Counted from the first letter of the stretch, positions 8,395 to 16,977 are shown. The stretch is 64,000 nt of DNA from JAAZMI01 sp050948785 (GCA_050948785.1 JBMNEM010000002.1:248001-312000), one strand, 5' to 3'. Program-made: numbers and translations. Notes: generated by a model not told the origin, from the sequence alone.

Positions 8395-9234
8395 CTAGCC
8401 CTCCTCTACCCGGGGATTTTTACTTTTGGGGCGGTTTTTCTTTTGTTCAACCTGCCCTTGATAATACCTGCGGATAAAGAGCAGGGCCGCCTTCTCAATC
8501 CTGGATATCTGAGCCTGGGAAATACCCACCTTCCTGGCTACCTCCGTCTGGGTCTTTCCCTCAAAAAAACGCGCCATCAGGATATACCTCTCCCGGGGCT
8601 CCAGCTTGCCCAAGGCTTCCTTCAAGGCGATCTTCTCCAGCCAGCGCTCATCCTCGTTTTGATCATCCGGCAGAAGATCAATAATTTGCAGGGGATCCGT
8701 ACTGTCATTAAAAACCGGTTCAAAAAAAGATACCGGTTCCGCATTGGCATTATAGGCGAAAACGATCTCTTCCGGAGTTAAATCCGTCTCGGCTGCCAGC
8801 TCCGTCAAGGTTGGCTCCTTTTGATTTTTTTGCAGAAAACTGTCCCGGGCAATCTGAATTTTTTGGGCCGTGGTTTTTAAGGAACGGCTGATATGGATAT
8901 AATTGTTATCCCGGAGATAGCGTTTAACCTCTCCGAGAATCATGGGCACAGCGTATGTAGAAAAATTCACGCCATGTTCCAGGGAAAAGTTGTCGATTGC
9001 TTTCATTAAACCGATACAACCGATCTGGAAAAGATCGTCCATATTTTCGCCGCGATTAGTAAAATTTTTCAGCACGCTTAACACCAGTTTTAAATTGCCC
9101 TTAATCAATTCTTCCCTGATCTCTACCTCACCGCCCGCCAAACGTTGAAAAAGATTTCTCATCTGTTCCCAGGGTATGGTCGGCAATTCATAGGTATTGA
9201 CACCGCTGATCTCCACTTTTTTAAACCTGCGCAT
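8395..9234 (-). CDS. sigG: Sporulation sigma factor, SigG-like
   Basis: Sigma-70 family factor of the SigF/SigG class. The 279-residue protein has region 2 (GNLKLVLSVLKNF, DDLFQIGCIGLMKAIDNF, FSTYAVPMILGEVKRYLRDNN), region 3 and region 4 (GKTQTEVARKVGISQAQISRIEKAAL). The N-terminus KKVEISGVNTYELP resembles SigG (KVEICGVDTSKLP). The ATG at 9234 follows GGGGGGCAGG and is preferred over the TTG at 9255. It lies immediately upstream of spoIIR rather than in the usual spoIIGA-sigE-sigG cluster. Region 2.4 (NNYIHISRSLKTTAQK) differs from typical SigG (NNPIRVSRSLRD), so it may be a SigG paralogue. Class is confident; orthology is not. Confidence 0.78.
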   Translation of the reverse strand: MRRFKKVEISGVNTYELPTIPWEQMRNLFQRLAGGEVEIREELIKGNLKLVLSVLKNFTNRGENMDDLFQIGCIGLMKAIDNFSLEHGVNFSTYAVPMILGEVKRYLRDNNYIHISRSLKTTAQKIQIARDSFLQKNQKEPTLTELAAETDLTPEEIVFAYNANAEPVSFFEPVFNDSTDPLQIIDLLPDDQNEDERWLEKIALKEALGKLEPRERYILMARFFEGKTQTEVARKVGISQAQISRIEKAALLFIRRYYQGQVEQKKNRPKSKNPRVEEG

Positions 9235-9350
9235 AAATTCCTGCCCCCCGGACAAAAGTACTTTCTACTTTTAGTATGCGCTAAATTTCCATTTTTTAGA
9301 CATTGCGGGGTATGTTATAATAAATTAAAGGTGCAGAGGTAGGGCTTAAT

Positions 9351-9379
9351 TTGGAACGAGAGTATAACGAGGGTATAAT
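9351..9379 (+). promoter_or_regulatory. Sigma-A-type promoter of nikR
   Basis: TTGGAA (9351-9356), a 17-bp spacer, and TATAAT (9374-9379) precede the nikR start codon by 27 nt, with GGGAGG as ribosome site. A partly repeated GTATAA/GGTATAAT surrounds the -10 element, but I cannot identify a NikR operator with confidence. Confidence 0.7.
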
Positions 9380-9406
9380 CTTGAGGAAAAGAATGGGAGG
9401 CTGAAA

Positions 9407-9826
9407 ATGACCGAACTTGTCCGCTTTGGTGTTTCCATCAGCGCAGGTCTGCTGGAATCATTTGACAAGGTAATTATGAAAAAAGGTTACAATAACCGCT
9501 CGGAAGCAATCCGCGATTTGATTCGCAACCAGCTTGTGGAGATGGAATGGGAGCAAGGAGATGAAGAGGTAGCCGGAACGATCACGCTAATCTATGACCA
9601 CCACGTGCGGGGATTAAGCAACCTGCTTTTAGAGGTCCAACACGACTATCATAATTTAATCCTATCCACAATGCACCTGCATCTTGACCATCACAACTGC
9701 CTGGAAGTGCTTGCTGTCCAGGGAGTGACCAAAGAAATCCAGGAGATAGCAGAACGCCTGATCAGTGTCAAAGGCGTTAAACATGGACAACTAACCATAA
9801 CTTCAACCGGCAAGAACCTGAAATAG
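9407..9826 (+). CDS. nikR: Nickel-responsive transcriptional regulator NikR
   Basis: Ribbon-helix-helix regulator with a C-terminal ACT-like nickel-sensing domain. The DNA-binding RHH covers about residues 1-45 (VRFGVSISAGLLESFDKVI, NNRSEAIRDLIR). The square-planar nickel ligands are conserved: His79, His90, His92 and Cys98, matching His76, His87, His89 and Cys95 of E. coli NikR with an offset of three. Length (139 residues) is normal. It has its own promoter, diverges from the sigG-like gene and is convergent with prmC. No nickel transporter lies nearby, so its targets are elsewhere or at larC about 5 kb away. Confidence 0.95.
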   Translation: MTELVRFGVSISAGLLESFDKVIMKKGYNNRSEAIRDLIRNQLVEMEWEQGDEEVAGTITLIYDHHVRGLSNLLLEVQHDYHNLILSTMHLHLDHHNCLEVLAVQGVTKEIQEIAERLISVKGVKHGQLTITSTGKNLK

Positions 9827-9844
9827 CAACAAAGTGACCTCCCG

Positions 9845-9881
9845 GCAGGCCCTTTAACAGCATCTTCCGGCAAGGGCCTGC
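9845..9881. terminator. Hairpin between convergent nikR and prmC
   Basis: A perfect 10-bp inverted repeat, GCAGGCCCTT at 9845-9854 and AAGGGCCTGC at 9872-9881, sits between the stops of the convergent genes. Neither side has a strong U-tract, so it may be a weak bidirectional terminator or only a structured spacer. Confidence 0.45.
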
Positions 9882-9914
9882 TCCGGTAAAAAACAGCACT
9901 CCGTTTTGCTGCCG

Positions 9915-10799
9915 TCATTGATTTTGGATACTGAAGGCCACAACCCGTTCCCGCCCGGCCAGATCCGGCACAATCTCCGCCTTCCCTGTAAAACCGGCTC
10001 TGCGCCCCAGGGCAAGAACGGCCCCGGCTTGCTTTTCCCCCACCTCCAAAGCCAACAACCCCGGGGAATAAAGATACTCCCGGATACAGGAAAAAATCAT
10101 CCTGTAAGCATCCAGCCCGTCATCCCCTCCGTTGAGGGCCATGAGGGGCTCTTTTTGTACTTCCGGAGGCAAAAAAGGTATTTCCGGGCGGGGGATATAC
10201 GGGGGGTTGGCAACAACCACTTGAAAACACTGTTTTTCCCGGGCAAAAAAGACCCGGAAATCACCGTAAAAAAAATCAACGTGGGCGGCAACCCCCATAT
10301 TTTGCGCATTCAGCCGGGCCAATTCCAGCGCCTCCACGCTGCTGTCCACCCCCAGGACAAAAGCCTCCGGCAAAAAATAAGCCAAAGAGATGGCAATATT
10401 CCCACAGCCCGTCCCCAGATCCAGGATACGCAGCGGTTGACCGTCTGCGGCCCCCGGGAAAATCTCCCGGCTCCATTTCAGGGCCACCTCCACAAGGTGT
10501 TCGGTCTCCGGGCGGGGAATGAGGACGCCCTCCCTTACCCGGAAGGGGAGGCCCATAAACTCTTTCTCCCCTATAAGATAAGCCAGGGGAACCCTTTCAC
10601 CACGACGCTGCAGCATTCCCGCATATTTACCCTTTAGCTCCCCGGGAAGTTCCTTTTCACCGTGAGCATAAAGGTATGCTGTCCCCTGCCCGAGCAGAAA
10701 GGCGAGCATCACCTCCGCCTCGCGGCGCGGCGCCGCAATTCCCTGCCGGCGCAAAAAAGAAGCGGCCTCTCTCAAGGCCTCTTTTATGCTTCGTCCCAT
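9915..10799 (-). CDS. prmC: Release factor N5-glutamine methyltransferase
   Basis: SAM-dependent methyltransferase that methylates the GGQ glutamine of RF1 and RF2. The protein (294 residues from ATG 10799, which has GGGGGT seven nt upstream) has an N-terminal helical release-factor-binding domain, the SAM motif LDLGTGCGNIAISLA, and the catalytic NPPY motif (VVANPPYIPRPE). It begins 36 nt after the prfA stop, on the same strand. This is the usual prfA-prmC pair, in which the substrate RF1 is encoded just upstream. Confidence 0.95.
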   Translation of the reverse strand: MGRSIKEALREAASFLRRQGIAAPRREAEVMLAFLLGQGTAYLYAHGEKELPGELKGKYAGMLQRRGERVPLAYLIGEKEFMGLPFRVREGVLIPRPETEHLVEVALKWSREIFPGAADGQPLRILDLGTGCGNIAISLAYFLPEAFVLGVDSSVEALELARLNAQNMGVAAHVDFFYGDFRVFFAREKQCFQVVVANPPYIPRPEIPFLPPEVQKEPLMALNGGDDGLDAYRMIFSCIREYLYSPGLLALEVGEKQAGAVLALGRRAGFTGKAEIVPDLAGRERVVAFSIQNQ

Positions 10800-10834
10800 A
10801 CTTTTTACCCCCAAAACCCTCGCTCCGGGCAATT

Positions 10835-11902
10835 TCAGGTAGCGTATTTAAGTTGTTCGGCCCGTTCGTAAGTGATCAAAGCCTCAATTACATCATCCAG
10901 ATCGCCATCCAGAACATGCTCCAATCTATGCAGGGTTAAGCCAATACGGTGATCCGTGACCCGGTTTTGCGGAAAATTGTAAGTGCGGATACGTTCACTG
11001 CGATCACCGGAACCAACCTGGCTGCGCCTCTCCAGCGCCTGCTCCTCCTGCTGTTCAGCAATCATTTTTTCCATCAGGCGCGCCCTTAAAACCCGCATGG
11101 CTTTTTCCCGGTTTTTCAACTGCGACTTCTCATCCTGGCAGGAAACGATCATATTTGTAGGGAGGTGCGTAATCCGCACTGCGGATTGAGTGGTATTGAC
11201 ACTCTGGCCGCCGGGCCCGGTGGAACAAAAGGTATCTATGCGCAGATCCTGGGGGTTAATTTTCAGTTCGACCTCGTCAATCTCCGGCAGCACGGCCACG
11301 GTGGCCGCTGAAGTGTGAATGCGTCCGCCCGATTCCGTCACGGGAATCCTCTGCACACGGTGCACCCCTTTTTCAAATTTTAATTGGCTGTAAGCACCGT
11401 TCCCTTTAATGGCAAAGACGATCTCCTTCATCCCGCCAATATCTGTCGGGCTGGAGTTCAAAACTTCCGTATTCCATCCTTTCCGCTCTGCAAAACGCAG
11501 GTACATGCGCAGTAAATCCGCAGCAAACAAGGCTGCTTCTTCGCCGCCCGTCCCGGCTCGGATTTCAATAATGACATCTTTTTCATCGTTGGGATCCTTG
11601 GGAAGCAGGAGTATCCTTAATTCTTCTTCCAGCTTTTCTTTCCTGTCCGTAAGCTTGGAGATTTCCTCCCGGAGATAAAGGAGCATTTCGTCATCCAATT
11701 TTTCCTTGGACATTTCCCGGGCCTCCTGCAGCTCCGTCTCTATTTTGCGCCAAAGGCGATAATTTTCCACTAGATCACTCAGCCCGGCATGCTCCCGCGC
11801 ATACTTTTGCCACTGCTGCTGGTCCTTGATAATTTCCGGATCACTGAGTTTCTCCTCCAGAGAATTAAAATACTCTTCCAGAGTTTTTAACTTTTCCCAC
11901 AT
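10835..11902 (-). CDS. prfA: Peptide chain release factor 1
   Basis: RF1 recognises UAA and UAG and triggers peptide release. The 355-residue protein contains the catalytic GGQ loop (STGPGGQSVNTTQSAVRITH) and the RF1-type tripeptide PxT (IPVTESGGRIHTSA), which separates it from RF2 (SPF). The N-terminal coiled-coil domain and the C-terminal domain with ERIRTYNFPQNRVTDHRI are intact. It is followed by prmC and preceded 76 nt upstream by the yqhQ-like gene. Confidence 0.97.
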   Translation of the reverse strand: MWEKLKTLEEYFNSLEEKLSDPEIIKDQQQWQKYAREHAGLSDLVENYRLWRKIETELQEAREMSKEKLDDEMLLYLREEISKLTDRKEKLEEELRILLLPKDPNDEKDVIIEIRAGTGGEEAALFAADLLRMYLRFAERKGWNTEVLNSSPTDIGGMKEIVFAIKGNGAYSQLKFEKGVHRVQRIPVTESGGRIHTSAATVAVLPEIDEVELKINPQDLRIDTFCSTGPGGQSVNTTQSAVRITHLPTNMIVSCQDEKSQLKNREKAMRVLRARLMEKMIAEQQEEQALERRSQVGSGDRSERIRTYNFPQNRVTDHRIGLTLHRLEHVLDGDLDDVIEALITYERAEQLKYAT

Positions 11903-11978
11903 CTTACCTTATACCTCCATCACAATATCCATTCCAAAGGCAAGGGGCAACTTTTTCCGCCCAAATTGCCGTACTTTT

Positions 11979-12887
11979 TTAAACGTAGACACCCCGGGAG
12001 GGAGTGTCTTCAGCCTTTATTTCTACTACAGGCAAAACCGCCTGCAAAGCACAAATAGCCACCTCCAGCTGATCATCGGCAGGTGCTTTCGTCGTTAAAA
12101 GTTGCAGCCACAGGCCGGGTTGGGAAATAATCCTGGTGATGACATTATCTTTGGTGCTGGCCAGCTTGATCGCCTCGTAAGAGATCCCCGCCACCAGAGG
12201 CAAAAGCAAAAGCCGGGTAATAATCCTCTGCCATAATGAATGCCAGCCAAAAAAGGAAAAAAGCAGGATACTGACGACCATCACAACCAGCAGAAAATTG
12301 GTTCCACAGCGCGGGTGCAGCGTGCTGAAACTGCGGGCATGCTCCACAGTAAGCGGCTGGCCCGCTTCAAAACAGGCAATCACCTGATGCTCTGCCCCGT
12401 GGTACTGAAAAACACGCTCGATCTCTTTCCAGCGCGAAATGGCAAAAATATAGCTGAGGAAAATAAGCAGGCGCAGCAGGCCTTCCCCCAGATATAACAA
12501 CAGCGGTAACTCCAACCCCCGTTTAAAATATCCCATCAAAACGGTCGGCAAAAGAATAAAAAGCCCTATCCCCGCTGCCAATGAGATAATGAGCGTCAGG
12601 GGCAGTTCCCACCCGTGCAGCTCCTCCTTCTCTTCCCCCAGAGCCTCTTCAGCGGAGAGAGAAAGAGATTGGTATCCCAGGACCAGAGCCTCAATAAAAG
12701 CAGCCACTCCCCTGAAAAGCGGCCACTTTAAAAAGCGATAGCGTTCACCAAAGGAGTGAAAGGTTTTTTTCTGCACGCTGATGGGCCCTTCCTCCTGCCG
12801 CACAGCAATAGCAATCAGGGATTTGTTGCGCATCATCACCCCTTCAATAACAGCCTGGCCACCGATATAAAGCTTCTCTTTGGACAT
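11979..12887 (-). CDS. yqhQ: DUF1385 family membrane protein (YqhQ-like)
   Basis: Conserved multi-spanning membrane protein of unknown function, about 302 residues. The family signature is visible at the N-terminus (YIGGQAVIEGVMMRN) and in the centre (YHGAEHQVIACFEAGQPLTVEHARSFSTLHPRCGTNF). There are about four to five hydrophobic segments, around residues 95-130, 150-170 and 205-250. I chose ATG 12887, preceded by GGTGGG; a GTG at 12899 is possible. It lies directly upstream of prfA. No enzymatic function is assigned to the family as far as I know. Confidence 0.87.
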   Translation of the reverse strand: MSKEKLYIGGQAVIEGVMMRNKSLIAIAVRQEEGPISVQKKTFHSFGERYRFLKWPLFRGVAAFIEALVLGYQSLSLSAEEALGEEKEELHGWELPLTLIISLAAGIGLFILLPTVLMGYFKRGLELPLLLYLGEGLLRLLIFLSYIFAISRWKEIERVFQYHGAEHQVIACFEAGQPLTVEHARSFSTLHPRCGTNFLLVVMVVSILLFSFFGWHSLWQRIITRLLLLPLVAGISYEAIKLASTKDNVITRIISQPGLWLQLLTTKAPADDQLEVAICALQAVLPVVEIKAEDTPSRGVYV

Positions 12888-12992
12888 CCTTTCGCCCACC
12901 GCCTTTTTACTGGCTGCCGTATCTTATTTATTCCGGCTCCATCCGGGAAAAAATCCTTCTACCAAGCTTCAGGCAAGCTTCTCCCTCACCGG

Positions 12993-13020
12993 AAAAAAAT
13001 AGGGCTTCAAAAAGAGCCCT
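12993..13020 (-). terminator. Rho-independent terminator of rpmE
   Basis: On the minus strand AGGGCT-CTTTTTGA-AGCCCT forms a 6-bp stem followed by ATTTTTTT. It starts 12 nt past the rpmE stop, so it ends the rpmE transcript before yqhQ. Confidence 0.8.
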
Positions 13021-13031
13021 GCCAAAAGTTT

Positions 13032-13232
13032 TTACTCGAGGCCATACTTACGTTTAAATCTCTCCACACGGCCCCCGGTATCGATAAATTTTTGCTTACC
13101 GGTAAAAAAAGGATGGCAATTGGAACAGATCTCCACCCGCAATTCCTTTTTGATGGAAGCCACTTCGTAGGTTGAACCACAAGCACAAGTAATCGTGCTC
13201 TTTACATACTGGGGATGTATTCCTTTTTTCAC
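13032..13232 (-). CDS. rpmE: 50S ribosomal protein L31 (zinc-binding type)
   Basis: 66-residue L31 with both cysteine pairs of the zinc-binding form (TCACGS and ICSNCHPF), followed by the conserved FFTGKQKFIDTGGRVERFKRKYG. The start is GTG at 13232 (MKKGIHPQY) with GAGGTG 6 nt upstream. An ATG 45 nt further upstream would add a non-conserved N-terminus and is rejected. Its position near rho is typical of Firmicutes, although here a peptidase gene separates them. It has its own terminator. Confidence 0.96.
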   Translation of the reverse strand: MKKGIHPQYVKSTITCACGSTYEVASIKKELRVEICSNCHPFFTGKQKFIDTGGRVERFKRKYGLE

Positions 13233-13312
13233 TCCGTTCACCTCTTTTCTGATTCCGCCGCCACCGGTCAAAAACACCGGATAAATTTATAGCACAACTA
13301 ATATATTAACAC

Positions 13313-13344
13313 AAAAAAGCAGCCTTTGACAAGACCAAGGCCGC
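13313..13344 (-). terminator. Rho-independent terminator of the LysM/M23 gene
   Basis: On the minus strand GCGGCCTT pairs with AAGGCTGC (8 bp, one G-U) around a 10-nt loop and is followed by TTTTTTG. It sits about 32 nt past the stop of the peptidase gene and before rpmE. Confidence 0.8.
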
Positions 13345-13376
13345 ATTTTTTCATTTGTCCAGGAGTCATTTTCATC

Positions 13377-14393
13377 CTAATCGCCGGACAGGAAGAGCAG
13401 CGGATCAAAGCGGCGCTCACCATGGCCAATTTCCAGGTGGAGATGGGGGCCGGTAGCATTTCCGGTCGCCCCAATCAGGGCCACAGGCTGCCCCTGGAAT
13501 ACTTTTTCATTCCTTTTTACCAGTAAACGGGAGCAGTGGGCATAAAGCGTCCTCCAGCCATCGCTATGACCGATGACCAGCATCAATCCATAACCTTGTT
13601 TTGTGCCGGTTTCCGCCACAACCCCCGCTGCCGCAGCGCGAATCGTACTGCCATGGGGAACGGCAATATCCAGGCCGTAATGAAAAGCACCCTTGCGCCA
13701 GCCAAAATTTGAACTGATCCTCCCCTTTACCGGCCAGTCAAAAACAGGGTTTGGCGGCAAAGGCCCCCTTTTACCATAGCGGGAGGCCAGAAGGGTGGCC
13801 TGCACAGCTTGCCTTTCTTCATTAGACAACGTGCCTCCGGGAATTACCAATTTTTCTCCGGGGGTCAGGACTGGCGGCTCTTCCAGGAGATTAAAAGCGG
13901 TAATCACCTGCGGTTTGCTCTGGTAGCGGTCAGCAATGTCTTCCACCGTATCTCCCTGGCGCACGATGTGCATTGTTCCCTGGATCGACAAAAGATCCAG
14001 GACTTCCCCGGGGAAAATCAAATGGGGATCAGTTATCCCGTTCCAGCAGATCAAAGATTCGAGATCAATCCTGTGCTCCCGGGCAATATGGGTGAGGGTT
14101 TCCCCCGGCTGAACGACATGCTGTATAACTGCTTTCTTTAAAGTCTCTTCCCTTTTCAATCTTTCCTGTTCTTTTTTATGCTGCTTGACGCCGGCGCTGT
14201 ATTTTTCCAGCTGCTCCAGGTATGAAGGACGCCGCATTCTTTGTGCCGGTGCCTGAGCTCCTGCTTTCCAGGGGAAAAAGCATAAAGAACCTCCCACCAG
14301 CATAAACGCCAACAAAACCGGTAATATTTTGCGGAAAAAGGCCAGTACTTTTTTTACACTAAAACAGGAAAGTTTAAGGTAAACTCGTAGCAT
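13377..14393 (-). CDS. LysM-domain M23 family metallopeptidase
   Basis: Exported cell-wall hydrolase or hydrolase-activating protein, about 338 residues from ATG 14393 (GGAGAG upstream). It has an N-terminal hydrophobic signal/anchor (ILPVLLAFMLVGGSLCFF), a basic linker, and two LysM peptidoglycan-binding repeats (HVVQPGETLTHIAREH and HIVRQGDTVEDIADRY). The C-terminal M23/LytM domain shows the zinc ligands in HYGLDIAVPHG and the HLHLEIGHG motif. The residue pattern suggests an active endopeptidase. It lies between rho and rpmE, an insertion relative to the B. subtilis rho-rpmE pair, and has its own terminator. Bond specificity cannot be told. Confidence 0.9.
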   Translation of the reverse strand: MLRVYLKLSCFSVKKVLAFFRKILPVLLAFMLVGGSLCFFPWKAGAQAPAQRMRRPSYLEQLEKYSAGVKQHKKEQERLKREETLKKAVIQHVVQPGETLTHIAREHRIDLESLICWNGITDPHLIFPGEVLDLLSIQGTMHIVRQGDTVEDIADRYQSKPQVITAFNLLEEPPVLTPGEKLVIPGGTLSNEERQAVQATLLASRYGKRGPLPPNPVFDWPVKGRISSNFGWRKGAFHYGLDIAVPHGSTIRAAAAGVVAETGTKQGYGLMLVIGHSDGWRTLYAHCSRLLVKRNEKVFQGQPVALIGATGNATGPHLHLEIGHGERRFDPLLFLSGD

Positions 14394-14525
14394 TACAGGA
14401 CACTCTCCATAAATTGGTATGCTACTAGTTTTTACCTTAAAAAAATAAATATACGCCAAAATTCTTGAAAATATCGAAAAAAACAGATTGGTTGTAGTAT
14501 TTAATGCTACCAAGGAAGGGCTTTT

Positions 14526-15731
14526 TTACAAATTATGCAGATTTTCCAGGAAAGAGGCGTTATTTTTTGTTTTTTTGAGCCGCTCAATCAGAGCCTCCAG
14601 AAAATCTGTAGAAGAGGTGACATTCATCGTCCGCCGTAAAGCCCACATCAATTCGATCGTCGCACTGTCAAGCAGGAGTTCTTCCCGCCGTGTCCCGGAA
14701 CGGGGAATATCAATCGCCGGGAAATAACGGCGCTCCGCCAGTTTGCGGTCCAGGTGCAGCTCCAAATTGCCGGTACCTTTGAATTCTTCATAGATCACAT
14801 CGTCCATGCGGCTCCCCGTATCGATCAAAGCCGTGGCCAGCATCGTCAGGCTGCCCCCCTCTTCAATTTTCCGGGCTGCACCAAAAAAACGCTTGGGTTT
14901 ATAAAATGCTGCGGGATCGATCCCCCCGGAAAGTGTTCTGCCGCTGGGAGGAATAACGAGATTATAGGCGCGGGTCATTCTAGTAATACTATCAAGCAGA
15001 ATCACAACATCCAGGCCCTGTTCGACCATACGCTGCGCTCTTTCCAGCACAAGCTCTGTGAGGCGGATATGGTTTTCCGGCCTTTCATCAAAGGTGGAGC
15101 TTAACACTTCCCCTCGGACCGAGCGGCGCATATCCGTCACTTCTTCCGGTCTTTCATCAATCAGCAAAACGATAAGCTCCAGGTCCGAATAATTTTCTGC
15201 CAAACTGTTGGCGATCTTTTTTAATAGAATAGTTTTACCCGCCTTGGGGGGTGAAACGATCAACCCCCGCTGCCCTTTGCCCACAGGAATAAGCAGATCG
15301 ATTATCCGGGTGGCAAAATCATCCGGGTCCTTTTCCAGAATTAACTGTTCATGAGGGTGTATCGGCGTCAGCTCTGTAAAAGAAGGGCGGCTGGCCGCTT
15401 TCTCGGGGTCCTCGTTGTTCACTGCTTTTACCTGTAAAAGAGCAAAGTAGCGTTCATTTTCTTTTGGAGGGCGCACTTTGCCGGCAACCAGGTCCCCTGT
15501 CCGCAGCCCAAAGCGACGGATTTGCGAAGCCGAAATATAGATATCCTCTTCATGCGGCAAATAGTTTACCCGCCGTAAAAAACCGTAACCATCAGGCATG
15601 ATTTCCAGGACTCCCTGAGAAAAAATAAGTCCCTCCGCTTCCGCCCCCTGTTTGAGAAGAGCAAACATCAATTCCTTTTTTTTCATCGTACTGGTACCTT
15701 TAATCTCGTTTTCTTTGGCTATACTGTGCAT
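14526..15731 (-). CDS. rho: Transcription termination factor Rho (N-terminus frameshifted)
   Basis: RNA-dependent hexameric ATPase that terminates transcription. It carries the Rho N-domain helix (STMKKKELMFALLKQ), the RNA-binding cold-shock fold (GVLEIMPDGYGFLRR), Walker A (PPKAGKTILLKKIA), Walker B (LIVLLIDERPEEVTD) and the Q- and R-loops. The frame begins at ATG 15731 (MHSIAKENEIKG), which has a poor ribosome site. The expected first ~14 residues (MRLSEMETMNLDEL) are encoded in another frame from ATG 15772, which has GGGAG upstream. The break lies within CTATGCACAG. Either Rho reinitiates by coupling, or an indel (real or an assembly error) splits the gene. The rest is intact. Confidence 0.93.
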   Translation of the reverse strand: MHSIAKENEIKGTSTMKKKELMFALLKQGAEAEGLIFSQGVLEIMPDGYGFLRRVNYLPHEEDIYISASQIRRFGLRTGDLVAGKVRPPKENERYFALLQVKAVNNEDPEKAASRPSFTELTPIHPHEQLILEKDPDDFATRIIDLLIPVGKGQRGLIVSPPKAGKTILLKKIANSLAENYSDLELIVLLIDERPEEVTDMRRSVRGEVLSSTFDERPENHIRLTELVLERAQRMVEQGLDVVILLDSITRMTRAYNLVIPPSGRTLSGGIDPAAFYKPKRFFGAARKIEEGGSLTMLATALIDTGSRMDDVIYEEFKGTGNLELHLDRKLAERRYFPAIDIPRSGTRREELLLDSATIELMWALRRTMNVTSSTDFLEALIERLKKTKNNASFLENLHNL

Positions 15732-15772
15732 AGCTCATCCAAATTCATCGTTTCCATTTCACTTAAGCGCAT
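15719..15772 (-). other. Short ORF encoding the displaced N-terminus of Rho
   Basis: A 17-codon frame, ATG 15772 to TAG 15719, with GTGGGAG about 9 nt upstream. It encodes MRLSEMETMNLDELCTV. Residues up to DEL align with the start of Bacillus Rho (SLENMKLKEL). It overlaps the ATG used by the main rho frame by 13 nt. It may be the true rho start followed by an indel, or a leader that couples translation. Confidence 0.7.
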
Positions 15773-15830
15773 AAACAATTCTCCCACTTTCTAACCTGTT
15801 GTTTTATCTTTTCTCTAATTTTATAAATTT

Positions 15831-16815
15831 TTAATGTGCCGCAAATAGGTAAATCATGGTAAACAAGTAACTCCCGATGATAATATAAGAAGTGATCCCC
15901 ATCCGTAAAAACTGCCGGCGAAAGGGATAAAGAAGGCTGATTAAAACCACCAGGGAGAGAAAGACTCCCATCATGGCCACGATTAAATTTTGGGGGGAAA
16001 AGTGGATGGAAAGAGGGCCCTTACGGTAGAAAACATCTGTAATAAATAAGGATGAACACGTCCAGAAAGTTGGCGCCAAAAACATTGGCAATGGCCATCT
16101 CCACAAAACCGAAGCGCACAGCAGTCATTGTCGTCACCAGCTCCGGGAGAGAGGTGGTGATGGCGATAAAAAGCGTGCCGACCAAAGTCTGGCCAAGCCC
16201 CGTTTCCATGGAAATCAAGTCAGCCGTATCCGTCAGGTTGGTACCGGCCAGGATAATGACCACCGCGGCCAACCCAAAAAGAGAAAGGCTGCGGTAAAGC
16301 TCTTTTTTCCGGCCAGCAGGAACGAACCCTTTTGCCTGCCTGCTGCGGCGGCTTTCCAAACCCATAATCATCCCGCTGCCCAACAAATAAACCGCCAGGA
16401 TAGCAATACTGTCAAGCCCGACCCATCCCAGGCGATAAGGCAAAGCCAGAACAAAACCAAGCATGGAGACCATGAGAATAAGCATACTGAAAAGAGCGGT
16501 CAGAATAAGAGTTCTTTTACGTCGCGCCACAAGAGGCCCGCGTCCCTGAGCAAGATCGATCAGGGCAATCAGGGTCAAATTGAAGAGTATGCTGCCGTAG
16601 ACATTGCCGCCGGCCAGATCCGGTGCATTGATCAAAGCTGCCCGGAGAGAAGTAACCAACTCCGGCAGCGAAGTTGCCAGGGGCAGGAGAATCGCTCCCG
16701 CCCAGGCATGGCCCAGGCCAAGGCTTGCAGAAATCTTTTCAGCATTTTTTGTCAACTGCATACCGGCAACAACAATCAAAGCTGCATCGAGAAAAAACAG
16801 TAGCCAGATATTCAA
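15831..16815 (-). pseudogene. Ca2+/cation antiporter family (NCX/YrbG-like), frameshifted
   Basis: Membrane antiporter of the CaCA family with two alpha-repeats, PLATSLPELVTSLRAAL (about residue 46) and FIAITTSLPELVTTMTAVRFG (about residue 220), and about ten hydrophobic segments. The first frame runs from ATG 16815 to a stop at 16021. The remaining ~75 residues (LFITDVFYRKGPLSI to YLFAAH) continue in another frame to 15831. Removing one base in ATC-CTT-ATT at 16045-16053 restores a continuous protein (VFILFITDVFY). The break falls inside the second repeat, so a truncated product would probably be inactive. An assembly error or recent mutation is likeliest. Downstream rho is co-oriented. Confidence 0.82.
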
Positions 16816-16977
16816 TACTATACCCCGGTTGGACCCATATTATAAGCCCGCTGGCACCAGGTCCCTACCCCCCCTTACCCTGAACTGCGGGCTGAAGGGA
16901 AGACGAGGAAAAACCGTCCCCGTGCTTCCTTCACGCCCTATGTATCACGCAACAACCCTGCCCGGCCTGAACAGCTG

